This document shows positions 52,166-63,084 of a stretch of DNA of 64,000 nucleotides, piece after piece. A program made the translations under genes and the position numbers. The DNA is from Euglena gracilis (lineage: Eukaryota; Euglenida; Euglenophyceae; Euglenales). Where the stretch lies: assembly GCA_039621445.1 (NCBI GenBank), contig CP154956.1, forward strand, positions 10,973,443 to 11,037,442, in the 5' to 3' direction. Within the stretch, counting starts at the first letter, position 1, and each line of letters starts with the position of its first letter. A model generated the notes under the pieces. It was not told where the DNA came from. It made no database searches and was given only the letters and a program-made list of their open reading frames with translations.

Positions 52166-53433
52166 TAGTAGAATTCAGTCGTCAAGGTGTTGGGCGCGAA
52201 GTGACCACATCACCATGCTTCAAGACAACAGTCTCAACATGGGGGGGGTCGGCACCCCCCCCCCCCCCCCCCTCACCGACCCCCTCGCCACGCCATTTTA
52301 CCCCCCCCTCCCCCCCCTTTTCAGACCCCCTCGCCACGCCATGTCAGCCGCGCCAAAGAAAATTTTCTTGGCAAACCCCCGCGCACCCCTCCCCCCCCCA
52401 TCCGGGACCCCCTCGCCACGCCAAAAAACGCCAAAAACCCCCCCTCTCCCCCCCCCCTAGCCGGACCCCTCGCCACGACGTGCCGACCCCCCATGACCAA
52501 CAGGCACATTTCCAACAGCTAAAAGTTGAAGAAGGGTGTTGTGTTGAACTTTGGAAAAGAACCTCATTCATGGGAGCTCCACAGAAGGTGTCTTGGTCAG
52601 GAACGTGGTTTCTTCGCAACAAATCGGCTCCAGGGCTGACATTGTTGGTTACCTCCCTGCCAAAAAATAGGCAGACACTCTAAGGGGCAACACCAAAATG
52701 CGCGAGCATCAAAATGCGCAGGTCCGGCGGCCGTATGGAAAAGCCACGGCGCAATAAAATGTCTTCGGCAGCCGGGAAAGAAGGCTTCGCGACGTGAAGC
52801 GCACTCCTCTTTTCCACGTACGTGTATTTTTTAACGTCGTCAAGGCCCTCAGCCGCTTAAGCACTGACCACCCCCCCGGCCGGGAGGGCAGTGACTGGTT
52901 TTTTCAGAGTGAATGGCGGGTGAGTGACGCTGGGGTCGGAAAAAGTTTTTTTTGGCTTGGAAAGGCCCACAGTGGCCCTCCGGGGGGGGGGGTGCCTGGC
53001 TGGTCATTTGAAAAATGAGTGACTGGTTTTCAAAAAAAAAGTTCACTGGGGGTGTTCCCCCCGCGTCCCCCTCGCGTCCCCCCCCCCCGCGTCCCCCCCG
53101 TCCCGGATTTTGGCCGGGCACATTTTTTGGCCGACCAAAGGAAAATTGCATACAAATTTGGGTGACGCCAAGGAAAACGTGTGGGGTGGTTGGGCCACAG
53201 TTCCCCCCCCCCCCCGCGTCCCCCCCGCGTCCCCCCCCCCGCGTCCCCCCCCGCGTCCCGAACCACCCCCACTGGCCCCCCTCCCCTTCCTCAGGGGGAG
53301 GTAAAAAAAAGTTGCTTGGTCCAAAGATTAGAGTCTCCGGTTCTTTTGGTCAGAGAATCGTTGCAGTAAAAACTATGTTTTTCACGACGCTTCCTCAGCA
53401 TGGTTTGTTTTTGAAACTTTGAAAATTGTCGTA

Positions 53434-54713
53434 CAGGGGGTAGCTTTAAATCGTTGGACACTTAATTCGGTTTGACATTTAACTCGGTCTGGATTAAATC
53501 GGATTTAATCCAGCGAGGTTCGGGTGTCGGACCGGATTTAATCCAGCGAGTTAAACCGCTGTGGAGGATATTCCTAATTGGTAGAATCATCAGGTTTCAA
53601 AAGGACAGTTTGGAGTAAGGAACCATATTCCTTCTGTTTATCACTGACATTTATTCTTTCTCCAGAGAGGACTCCAGAGAGGAGAAAGATTTCAAAGATT
53701 TCAAATATTTCAAATATGCTGGAAAACAGGTTGACTTCCTCCCAAATTTCTCCCCTGGTTGCCTTCTCACTCGGGAATTCCAAGAAACAGAAAGTGAAGA
53801 AGCAGTGGGCCTCCTGGCAGTTCTGCTGATCGCCTTGCAGTTGGAGGTGTGATCCCTGTGTTGTTCCCCTGTGTTGTTCTGCAGTGTTTCCAAACATTCT
53901 AAAAGATTTTTATGTTGTCAAGATGTCTGAATGCATCTGCAACGTCATTTTTTTTTATTTAGCAACATTTGTCTCCGGATGTCATCACAATCGTTTTTTT
54001 CAAGAACAAACTTCCAGCAAATTCCACAAATCTTTTATTCTGCATTTTTTCCTGCGACATCATTCAGTCAACATCTTGCACATTTCATGCATTACAATTC
54101 AACTCAGCAGCATTCAACTCAGCATTCCTTCCAACTTCCCCTTCTTCAGGAGAGTTGAGAAAGAAGGGGAAGAAGCTGAAGACAGCAACGAACGAAGATG
54201 AAGTCGTTTTTAACTGTTGCAGTTTTTGTAACACAGCGCTGTTTGTTTCAGTTTCAGTGGGTTGTGTTTTTGCTCAGATTTGTGTTTTAATTTCCTGTGA
54301 ACCTTCTTTTCATGGTGTTTGGCAAAATGTTGCTTCAGGCGGGCTTTGTTCAGGCTGGCTCGTTTTTTTTTTGTATAGGCCTTGGGCGCACCGTTGGTAA
54401 ATCATCAAATTCCGCAAAAAAATGACACACCCCGCCCGGCAAATTAATTTCTGCATCTTTTTTGCACTTTTTCATTTTTTCTGGGACTCCAATTTTTTTT
54501 GAAAACTGTTTTCCCCTTCCATTCAGGACCAAATACTGCCCGTTCGTTCGACTGAAAAGAGTTACCAAAAAATGTCGGCCCCAGGACATTTATGAGCCTT
54601 CCTTGGCCCGGACCGAAATTAATCCGCCGAGGTTTGGTTCCGAAACCGAATTTAATCCGAGCGCCTTTAATCCCTACGTATTAAGTACCCGGCACCTTTA
54701 AACTACCCCCCTG
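53434..54713. mobile_element. 1.28-kb element with CAGGGGGTAG ends and TA duplication
   Basis: TA|CAGGGGGTAGCTTTAAA at the left and the complement TTTAAACTACCCCCCTG|TA at the right. Subterminal 'ggatttaatccagcgag' motifs recur near both ends. The interior is AT-rich, unlike its surroundings, and has an open minus-strand frame at 53574-53897 with no recognised domain. Confidence 0.75.
53574..53897 (-). CDS. Unrecognised ORF inside the 1.28-kb element
   Basis: 107 codons on the minus strand, with a phenylalanine/isoleucine/glutamate-rich middle (IFEIFEIFEIF, from a 10-bp-like repeat) and a protein-like end (KQKEYGSLLQTVLLKPDDS). No transposase motif (DDE, RNase H) is visible. It may be chance coding in a nonautonomous element. 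Confidence 0.2.
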   Translation of the reverse strand: MFGNTAEQHRGTTQGSHLQLQGDQQNCQEAHCFFTFCFLEFPSEKATRGEIWEEVNLFSSIFEIFEIFEIFLLSGVLSGERINVSDKQKEYGSLLQTVLLKPDDSTN

Positions 54714-54719
54714 TAAACT

Positions 54720-57700
54720 GTTTTTGAATTTTTTTTTTAAGTTTTGAACCTGAATTTCTCAAAAAACTTAAATTAGATGTATGTGAACCGCGCAAGCCAT
54801 TCTGAGCAATGCTCTTGAAAAAAAAGAACCTCCCAAAATTTTTTCAAAGGTGACACTGCCACAAAAGACTTCGGGGGGGGGGTAAGTCCTTTTGACTGGT
54901 TATTTTGAATGAGTCACAGGTCATTTTGACCAGGGTTGACGCTTTTTTGTTTTTTTTTAAAAACGTGTTTTTTTGAAAAAGCAAAAATTGACCTTTTTCC
55001 TTGCGAAATCGCCATTTTTTTGAGGAAAATTTTTCGGGTGTGGTTCGGGTCATGGGGGGGTCACGGGGGAACACTGCATTTTCGGTGGCCAAATTAGGAA
55101 TCACCGAAAACAAATTTTTGGGGGAAAATCCTTTTCAGGCTCCAAAAAAGGAATCCCCCAACCTAAAATTCGTAATTTTGGCACCAAATTAGGCATCACT
55201 TGTCCAAATTTTGCAAAATTTATGCCTAAAAATTAGAATCTGCCTGAATATTTTGTCAAATTAGGCATCACCGGCCAAATTTTTTTCAGAAAAAAAATTG
55301 GTCGAAAAGGATCTTGGGTCGGGTCGGGGGGGGGGTCACGGGAACATCCACTCTAAAGATTTTTTTATGTGTTAAAATATTTTTCAAATCTGTGTTTTCT
55401 GGTGCAAAAAATCATGCTTTCAACCCAAAAAAAGACAAAAAAAAGAATGCTGCAGAAATAAAAAATGAACTTTTTCCCAAAAAAAAACATTGCAAAATTT
55501 TTTCCCCCAACCCCTCTATTACGTTTTTTTTGTTTTTTTTTAAAAAAAACATTTTTTTTTTAAAAAAAGCATGTTTTTTTGTTTAAAAAAACAAGCCGTC
55601 AACCTTGATTTTGACTCGGGTATTCCTTGCCACCAAATCTCATGGGCGGGTGTATGATTCTGCTAAAAAGTGGCCAAAAACAGAGATTTTTCTGGCAAAT
55701 CTTTGCATATTCACCCCCCACATTGGGGGATTCTAGAGCAATTAGGGCAGGTTTTAGGTAGTTTTGGGATGACTTGGACAAACATTTGGGGGGTGGGAGG
55801 TGGCTTAAAAGTTGGCGAAATTGACCTGCTAGTACATTAGAGTGGGTAGTCGGCCAACTGGTCAGTTGACTACCCACAACCCCCCCACCCCGTCTTGCCG
55901 ACTAGCGACTAGGCCCAGTCGGCCGACCAATTACACCTAGCGTCCGAAATGTTTGCCCACGGCCGGCAAAAATATTTGCCCCAACCAGCTAAAATTTTCG
56001 CCCAACGCCCTCAAAAAAATTTGCCCAAAGGCCTCAATTTTTTTTGCACCGCTCAAAGGTGCCAGAAAAAGTGGTATCAAAAACAAAGTTTTAGATGGGG
56101 GTGCTACCCCTGTGACCCCCCCCCGTGACCCCCCCCCCGTGACCCGCCCGTGACCCGAGAATCGAGCGTTCGATTTTCATACAATGCATCAACCTTCATC
56201 ACTTCAGCCTTTCTTTTCATCCATCATTTCAGCCTGCTTTTTGATGTAGGTGGCGTTTTTGGTCGCTTTTCATCAATTTTCTTGTTCAAACCATCGATAA
56301 TTTACCTTGACATGGTCTAAAAATGGAAAGAAATGCCAAGATTTGAGGCGAAAAAATTTTCGACCCAAACAATGGCGTTTCTTTGCCGTATGAATTTGAC
56401 CGGCTCATTGCGGGAAATTGGTGATGGACGTTTGGTGGTCGCTAGCAACCAGTCGCTAGCGACCAAGTCTTCTGACCATTGGTGGTCGGGCCGACCACCA
56501 ATGTTAAGTTTACCCTCCCTCTACAAAAAATTTTAAGCCCCCCTCCAAAAATTTTTACCCAAATTCCTTCCAAAACCTCCATTTAGGGTTTAATTTTCGG
56601 GGTTAATTTGCAATGTGTGGAAGGCAAGGATGGCCGAATTGCGCTCCCTATGGCCTCCTCCGGGGGGGGGGGGCACTGCCCCCCCGGACCCCCCGCCCAA
56701 AATAACACAATCCCCTTGTGTGTCAAGGCAAGGATGGCTGAGTCGCGCTCCGTAGTCTTATGTGTGCAAGGTAAGGATAATTTCGCGCTATGGCTTCACA
56801 GAACAGGCGCAAAGAGAATTACTCAATTTTTTTTTGTAATTGAACCCCCGAATGGAGGATTTGGAAGGCAATTTGGGTGGGTTTTTTGAGTCACTTTCCT
56901 CAAATGTGAAAATTTTTTTTCGAGGGGGGGGGGCTTAAAAACTTTTTTAAAGGGGGCAGGGGGGGCCCACACATCAGCGCGGGGGAGAGGCGGCGTAAGG
57001 GCCGAAGATGGTGGGCGTTGCTCATTTCGGAGTGGGGTAGTATGGGGAGGAGGCGCTATTGCTTCACCTAACAGGCCAAATAGAATTCCTTACTTACGCA
57101 TTTTTTTTTGTATAATTGACCCCGAATGGATGATTTGGAAGGCACTTGGGTGGTTGACTTAAAATTGGTGGTCGGAGCGACTAGTCGCTCCGACCACCAA
57201 TGGTCACTAGCGACTAGTCGCTAGCGACCCTAGCGACTAGTCGCTAGCGACCACCAAACAGTCCATCACCAATTTCTCGCTCGGGGCCAATTTGACCCAA
57301 AACATTGGCAAAAGGGAGATTGCGCAATTAGGAAAGAATTTCATCGCAAAAAGGGGGAGAAACATGAAATTTTTGTGGAAGAAGACCCCCCCAAAAACAG
57401 AAAATAATTGTCCTCACCCCACCTTCCATTTGGACAACCAAACCCCTTTTTGGCACCCAACGCCCAACGCACCTCCACACCCAAAAATGGCCAAAAATCT
57501 TGTCCCCTAAAAAGAGTGCCAGAAATTGCTGCATTTCTGCAACAAAAACAGAATTTTTTGGCTATTTTTTCCCCCCTTCAAAAATAGCCATTTTGGGCCA
57601 TTTTTTCAAAATGGCCCAAAATGCATCCCAAAAAAAGTAACGGTCAAGAAAATCCTGAAAAAATCCTTTTCAAAAAAATGAAAAAAATGACCAATTTTGG

Positions 57701-58290
57701 ACATAAAAATCACCCAAAAATGACCACTTTTAAACCAAAAGGCATTTTTTTGTTCAAAAATGGCCCAAAAATGGCCAAAAATGATTACTTTTTGGGCCCA
57801 AAAATCACCGATTTTAGGATGCGTGCTACCCTTCTCGTGATGGGATGCCGCCTCCCGACCACTGTGTTTTGTTGTCAGAAGAAGAACGAAAATTTTTGTT
57901 GTCATAGAAGAAGAAATGTCCTGGGGTTGAGTTGAACATTTTCTTCGAGGTAAGGATGGCCCCAAGGTTGTGTGGCAATGCCAATGTTTGTGGATGAAAA
58001 AGAAAAATGCTTTCCCCAAAAAGCATTGAATGTTCATCGGGCATGGTTGGGTGCGGGTCACGGGGGGGGTTCACGGGGGGGGGGTCGACGGGATTCGCGC
58101 TCTGTTCGTTCCACGGAGAGATCAAGAGATCAACCGTTTTTCAATTAACCATGGTTAATTGTCCCCCCACCCACAAAACGAACGTTAATTGGGGGGGGGG
58201 TTGGGGGGGGTTCACAAGCGAGTTAACCGTTTTTTCGATTAACCATCCAAAACCCCCTTGTTGCATTGTCAAATATTGTATGATAAGTTT
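54720..58290. other. No gene recognised
   Basis: AT-rich homopolymer-laden sequence (many T and A runs of 7-10), a block of 'aattaggcatcac' repeats at 55080-55275, and the 'ctaatgtactaat' MITE end at 55800-55870. The 57150-57260 part is a cluster of 'agcgactagtcgctagcgac' palindromes. Confidence 0.6.
57165..57262. repeat. 'gcgactagtcgc' palindrome cluster
   Basis: Three overlapping palindromes ('tcggagcgactagtcgctcc', 'ctagcgactagtcgctag') in 100 bp; related sequence lies at 45225-45305 and 56435-56500. Confidence 0.93.
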
Positions 58291-58307
58291 ACGGAAATGT
58301 TGGGCGC

Positions 58308-58590
58308 CTTTTGTGTCATTTCGGTTATTTTTCTGACCCAGATTTTGAACCGTGTCCATCCATTTTGCGTGGAACAATTTTGGGGCTGCTCTTACGCACA
58401 AGCCGGCCCAATATAGGGTGTTCCAACTCTACGTGCACAACATGGTGATTTGAACACAATGAACCATTTGTATTTTCATCAGTTTTGCAGAGGAATGGAT
58501 ATTGCAGACTCCGTCCTGAGCCCACATGGCCTCTCTCAATACGAAGGACTTAAGAAAAAAAATGCGTCTGTCTATCTAAAGACGTTCAAT
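58308..58590 (+). repeat. First copy of a tandem duplication
   Basis: 'gattttgaaccgtgtccatc', 'tctacgtgcacaacatggtg' and 'gcagactccgtcctgagccc' recur in the same order at 58635-58900, the second copy with many small deletions. Confidence 0.92.
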
Positions 58591-58634
58591 CGGTGTGGAT
58601 TTTATTCCTTGGTCTAGTGCAAACGCTTTCCTTT

Positions 58635-58900
58635 TGTGTCATTTCAGGTTATTTCTGACCAGATTTTGAACCGTGTCCATCCATTTTGGGCATTTTGGCT
58701 GCTCGCACAAGGCCTGGACAAATAGGGTGTTCACCAACTCTACGTGCACAACATGGTGATTGAACACAATGAACATTTGTATTTTTCATCAGTTGCCAAG
58801 GATGCAGACTCCGTCCTGAGCCCACAGGCCTCTAATACGCAGACTTAAAAAAAAATGCGTCTAAAGACGTTCAATCGGTGTGGATCTTTTTCCGTTGTCT
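58635..58900 (+). repeat. Second, eroded copy of the duplication
   Basis: Parallel to 58308-58590. Most differences are short deletions, which argues against coding function. Confidence 0.92.
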
Positions 58901-59005
58901 AGTGCAACGCTTTTTTTCATTGTGCAAAAATAAAATGACGGAGGGCAAATATTGTTTGAGCAAGTGCAAATATTTTTGGCGGCACCTTCTGGCACCTTTG
59001 CACGG

Positions 59006-59218
59006 TTAACGTGACCCCCCCCTATATGACACCCCCCCCTAATAGTCGCCCCCCCCCTTGGGGGGCGACAATTAGGGGGGGGGTTACCCATGGCCCCAAA
59101 GGAAATGTGGGGTAATTGAGTAACCCCCCCCTAATTGTCACCCCCCCCCCCTAATAGTCGCCAGGGGGGGTCAAAACGCTCCCGGGGGGGTGCCATTTAG
59201 GGGGGGGGGTCACGTTAA
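59006..59218. mobile_element. MITE with TTAA ends, copy A (213 bp)
   Basis: TTAACGTGACCCCCCC at the left, mirrored at the right. The interior is C-rich with 'ctaattgtc' and 'ctaatagtcgcc' motifs. TTAA at both ends suggests a piggyBac-type target. Confidence 0.82.
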
Positions 59219-60829
59219 TCGAAAATTGGTTAATCGACCCCGACCCCCAATTAATCATGGTTAATCGCTTGACCTAAAAATGACGGTAAATTGCCCAACC
59301 CTCAGGGATTGTCAAAAAGCGATTTAAATCAGGTAATTTTGGACACCCGATTTAAATCCCTCACGTATTTTCGACAAACGTCGAAAAATGTCGATTATTA
59401 TCCGCCAGAGCTCGCGATTTTGAATTAGGATCTTACCAGTTTCTCTTCCGTTCTTGAGTGTCTATTTTTTTTCGACATATCACATGGCCGAGAAGTGAAA
59501 GCCCCTGGAGGGGTTCAAGTTACAAAGTACTGGTCAAGTTGGAGTCCCTGGTGCAGTTCAAGTTCAAGTCAAGCCAAGTACAAGACGTGGAGAGCGACAT
59601 GGAAGACCAGAAGACCCCTGGAGAAGGTCGACAGAAGTACAAGTTACCACTGGGGTACAAGTTTTACAAGCTAAGTACAAGTCAAGACCAGTGGTGGAGA
59701 GAAGCTGCTTGCAGAAGCTCATCATCCTGTCCAGGGCTTCTCAGCCCTTGGGCCTTTACAGTTTATCTGGTTTCCTTGGGCCTGAAAAGGCCCCCCCCAA
59801 CCACCGGGCCTGAAAAGGCCCCCCCAGTCACTGGGCCTGAAAAGGCCCCCTCAAACCAGCCAGTGGCTAGAAAAGTCTCTGGGCCTGAAACCGTGTCTGG
59901 GACGCCGGTTCGGGCGGGAAATTTCTGCGCCGAACCGGCGTCCCAGACGCCGGTTTGGGCGTGAAACCGGCGTCTGGGGGACCCAAAATAAAAAGTGCCA
60001 AAAAGTGTCCAAAAGGGTTTGTGGACGGGTGAAAATCATATTTGAGCAGTTTTTTGGGTGGTCTTGGGCCAGAAATTTGGGGTTTTTGAGCAACAATTTC
60101 CTTTTGGCCAATTTTGGAGAATTTCTGAAATAGAATACCATGCAGCATGACAGAAATCTAAGGGCATCTGCAGAAAGCTCTTGAGAAGAGCTTTTGATCG
60201 ATGGGCAACATGGCAGCTGAAAAGTGGAATTTCAGATATGCAGATGGGGTCCGAAAAATGCCGCCCGAACCGGCGTCCCAGGCACAGGTTTCCCGCCCGA
60301 ACCGGCGTCTGGGACACAGTTCTCGATATAGAAAAGGCCCCCTCCAATGGTCAGGCCCCCAATTACTGCATACCCACCCCTTCTACCATGTCCAACCACA
60401 GCAAACCCACCATGCACACACAACCATTCTCTGGCAAGGCTCCTCAATTCCTTTCATACCCACCATCATCCCTCACCCAACATCAGCCTTTCCATTTGCA
60501 GGTAAAGGGACCTTATGGTGCTGACATCTTCCCCCACCAACCCCCCAGTTTGCCCCCAAAGTGTATCCTCCATCAGCCATCAGACATCACTTCTCTAAAC
60601 TGTCTTTTTCAACCAGACTTTGGGCCACTGGCTGCACCATCATTTGTCTGTTCCTGTTTGTCACATTTGCATTCCATTGTTTGTCACATGGCACTTGTTG
60701 TTGCTTTGTTTGTTTGTTTGAAAGCTCCAGTGAAAGCCTGTGTCCTAAAGTTGGGGGCAATTTTAGTGTGTTGGCCAGTTTTGGTCCACAGGTGTCAGTT
60801 TTGGTCCACAGGTGTCCAGTTGAAACCGT

Positions 60830-61010
60830 GTTTGGGCCGATTTCGAGACTTTAAAAGTCTTAAATCTTCGCCCAAAACACGTTTCAAACAAGAACAGTGT
60901 TTTGGGCCAAGGTTTTAGGGGGGCCCAGGGGCGACCACGGCGCCTTCGGCGCCGCGGTCCCCGCCCCTGGGCTCCCCCTAACTCTTGGCCCAAACACAGT
61001 TCTTGACACA
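60830..61010. repeat. Complex inverted repeat with 'aacagtgttttgggccaag' arms
   Basis: 'aagaacagtgttttgggcca' and 'gggcccaggggcgaccacgg' are answered by 'ggtccccgcccctgggctcc' and 'ttggcccaaacacagttctt', centre 'cggcgccttcggcgccg'. Confidence 0.92.
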
Positions 61011-62084
61011 TTAGTGGGGTCAATTTTTTGGGTTCTGGCCAAGGGAGGTGAACCTGTGTGCCACAGTTGGGCACCATGCTGTGACAAAAAACTTTTCGGG
61101 GCAAGATGTTACAGTTGGCAGTGCAGGCTAGTTTTTGCAGTGGCTGTGGCAAAAGCTTTTGGGACCAGTTTTTTGCACTTGGTTGTTGCACAAACCTTGT
61201 GGCACAAAACCCCCCTATTGCCGAATACTGTCCCCCCCACTCCCCCCCCCCTGTGCCCAAAACTGTCCCCCCCCCTGTGGGCCCCAAAACTGCCCTGTGC
61301 TGCCGAAAACTGTCCCCCCTGTTTGTCAACGCTGGTCTTCACAAAAAGACATTCAACTGATAGGCCGTCTTCTTTTTTTTGTCTGCACCAAAAGGAGTTT
61401 CCCCCCCGTCGGCTGGTGCTTGGCCGGGGTAAGACCCAAAAGGTCCTGTCGGCGAGCGGAGTTGCCTTTCGCGGCGACATTTAGGTGGGCTCGAAAGTTT
61501 ACAAATTGGGCGAAGTGTTTTCGACAACAAAAGACTTGCGCAGCCGCGTCAGACCCCCGCGATCGTCTAAAAAACGATTTAAATCCCCCGATTTAAATCC
61601 CCTAATTTCTAGGCGATTTAAATCGGGGGGGATTTAAATCCCCCCGCCATCCCTGCCAACCCTGGCAACAATCTGCCAAAAACTGCCCTAAATGAAGCCT
61701 CAATAGATTGAACATGACATCAAAAAATCCATGACGACCATGAATTGGCCCCAAAAACTCCAAAATGCCCAAAATTATTGCGAAAAAAACTGCCCGAAAT
61801 GGCAGAAAACCAGCCAAAAATGGCTCAAATGGCAGAAATTTTGCAGATTATCTTCAATTTTTTGGGGTTTTGATACATTTGCCCACATACCATGCCCCCC
61901 CCAGTTGTCCCCCCCCCCGGAGATCAGGCGGTGAACTTTAGGTTTTTCAGGCGGGACCCCCCTCACCCCCCCCCCTCTTCATTGGAAATACATGGACAAA
62001 CTTCACCGGTGAACTTCACCAGTGAAGTTTCTCAATGAAATTAGGGGGGGAGCCCCCAACCCCCCCCCCACCCCTGCCTAACCC

Positions 62085-62325
62085 CCCCCCCCGAGCTATT
62101 CCCATAGGGGGGGGGACGGGAATAGCTCACTGTCATAGCACTTTTTACAAATAACTTCCCAAAAAAGTGCTCAAAAATCGACATTTTTGGGACGTTTTCA
62201 AAAATCACTTTTTTAGCAAATGTGCTTGAAATTGACCATTTTTTGTGAACATCCAAAAAAAAATTGCCAAAAATGACCCCTTTTGGGTTGCCCGAGGGTC
62301 GGGTATGGGAATAGCTCGGGGGGGG
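62085..62325 (-). repeat. Dispersed repeat, minus-strand copy
   Basis: Inverted relative to 41157-41411, with the same order of motifs ('ctattcccat', 'gggacgttttc', 'tgaccccttttgggttg', 'gggtatgggaatagctc'). Confidence 0.85.
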
Positions 62326-62840
62326 GGACCTAGGTCCCCCCCAGGGCTGACGTTTTTTTTTTGTTTTAAAACAAAGCAAAAAAACTTTCATGAATAAAAA
62401 ACGGTTTAAAAACGGTTTTTTGTTTCAAAAAACAGTGTTTTTTTTAAATGAAACACTGCAAATAGGAAAAAAACTTGTTTAAAAACACTTGTTTTAAAAC
62501 AATGCCTCAGCCCTGCCCCCCCCCCCGAGCTGTTCCCCCCCCCCCGTACTGTTCCCATTGGGCCGTAAAAGGTCCCGGGGACAGGAATAGCTCGGGGGGG
62601 TGGGGCATGGTATGCAGTGTTTTTCTTTGCCAAAAAATCATCACACTACCTCACGTCGCTATGTCTCTCCTTTCTAACATTGAGCGTACAAACACTCAAT
62701 GCGTTTCTTTGAGCAGTGCATTTGTGATGGTCAAGGTTTTTCACAACTCCAAAACCAGAAATTGGTATTTGGAAATGTCCAAGAACTCCTGTCTTTGAGT
62801 GTCTCAATACCACATGTTGGTGTTGGAGTTTCATTGTCCA

Positions 62841-63031
62841 TTAACGTGACCCCCCCTATATGTCACCCCCCCTTGAGGGCGACAATTAGAGGTGGGGGTG
62901 CCCATGGACCCATGGACATGTGGGGTGAATTGAGTACCCCCACCCCCAATTGTCACCCACCCCTAATTGTTGCCAGGGGGGTCAAAACGCTCCCTGGGGG
63001 GGTGCCATATAGGGGGGGGGGGTCACGTTAA
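62841..63031. mobile_element. MITE with TTAA ends, copy B (191 bp)
   Basis: Same TTAACGTGACC termini and the same order of internal motifs (gacaattag, cccatgg, gtcaaaacgctccc) as the copy at 59006-59218. Confidence 0.82.
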
Positions 63032-63084
63032 CAGCGAATTGTATTTGGAAAACAGCTCAAAAAGGCTTGAAACTATATCAATAT

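Larger units (their letters stand above)
48320..53430. other. No gene recognised; palindromes and C-run blocks
   Basis: Contains the 'gctttccattg' type AT-rich segments, the perfect palindrome at 50381-50498, related hairpins at 51447-51545 and 52083-52160, and 'cgcgtcccccccc' arrays at 53060-53265. No open frame shows a recognisable domain. Confidence 0.6.
59225..62840. other. No gene recognised
   Basis: A long plus-strand frame at 59458-59964 and another at 60181-60918 show no domain and run through hairpin repeats. Tandem 'gggcctgaaaaggcccccc' units occur at 59780-59850, and a G/C hairpin 'ggcgccttcggcgcc' at 60940-60956. 'gatttaaatccccc' repeats cluster at 61570-61645. Confidence 0.5.

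Noticed and set aside
53100-53265. Pro/Arg-rich frames as a possible collagen-like or basic protein
   Set aside because: They come from 'cgcgtccccccc' repeats in several frames at once.
60181-60918. 245-residue plus-strand open frame
   Set aside because: Crosses two hairpin repeats, has no domain, and its composition (Pro/His/Ser/Cys) is that of the local low-complexity DNA.
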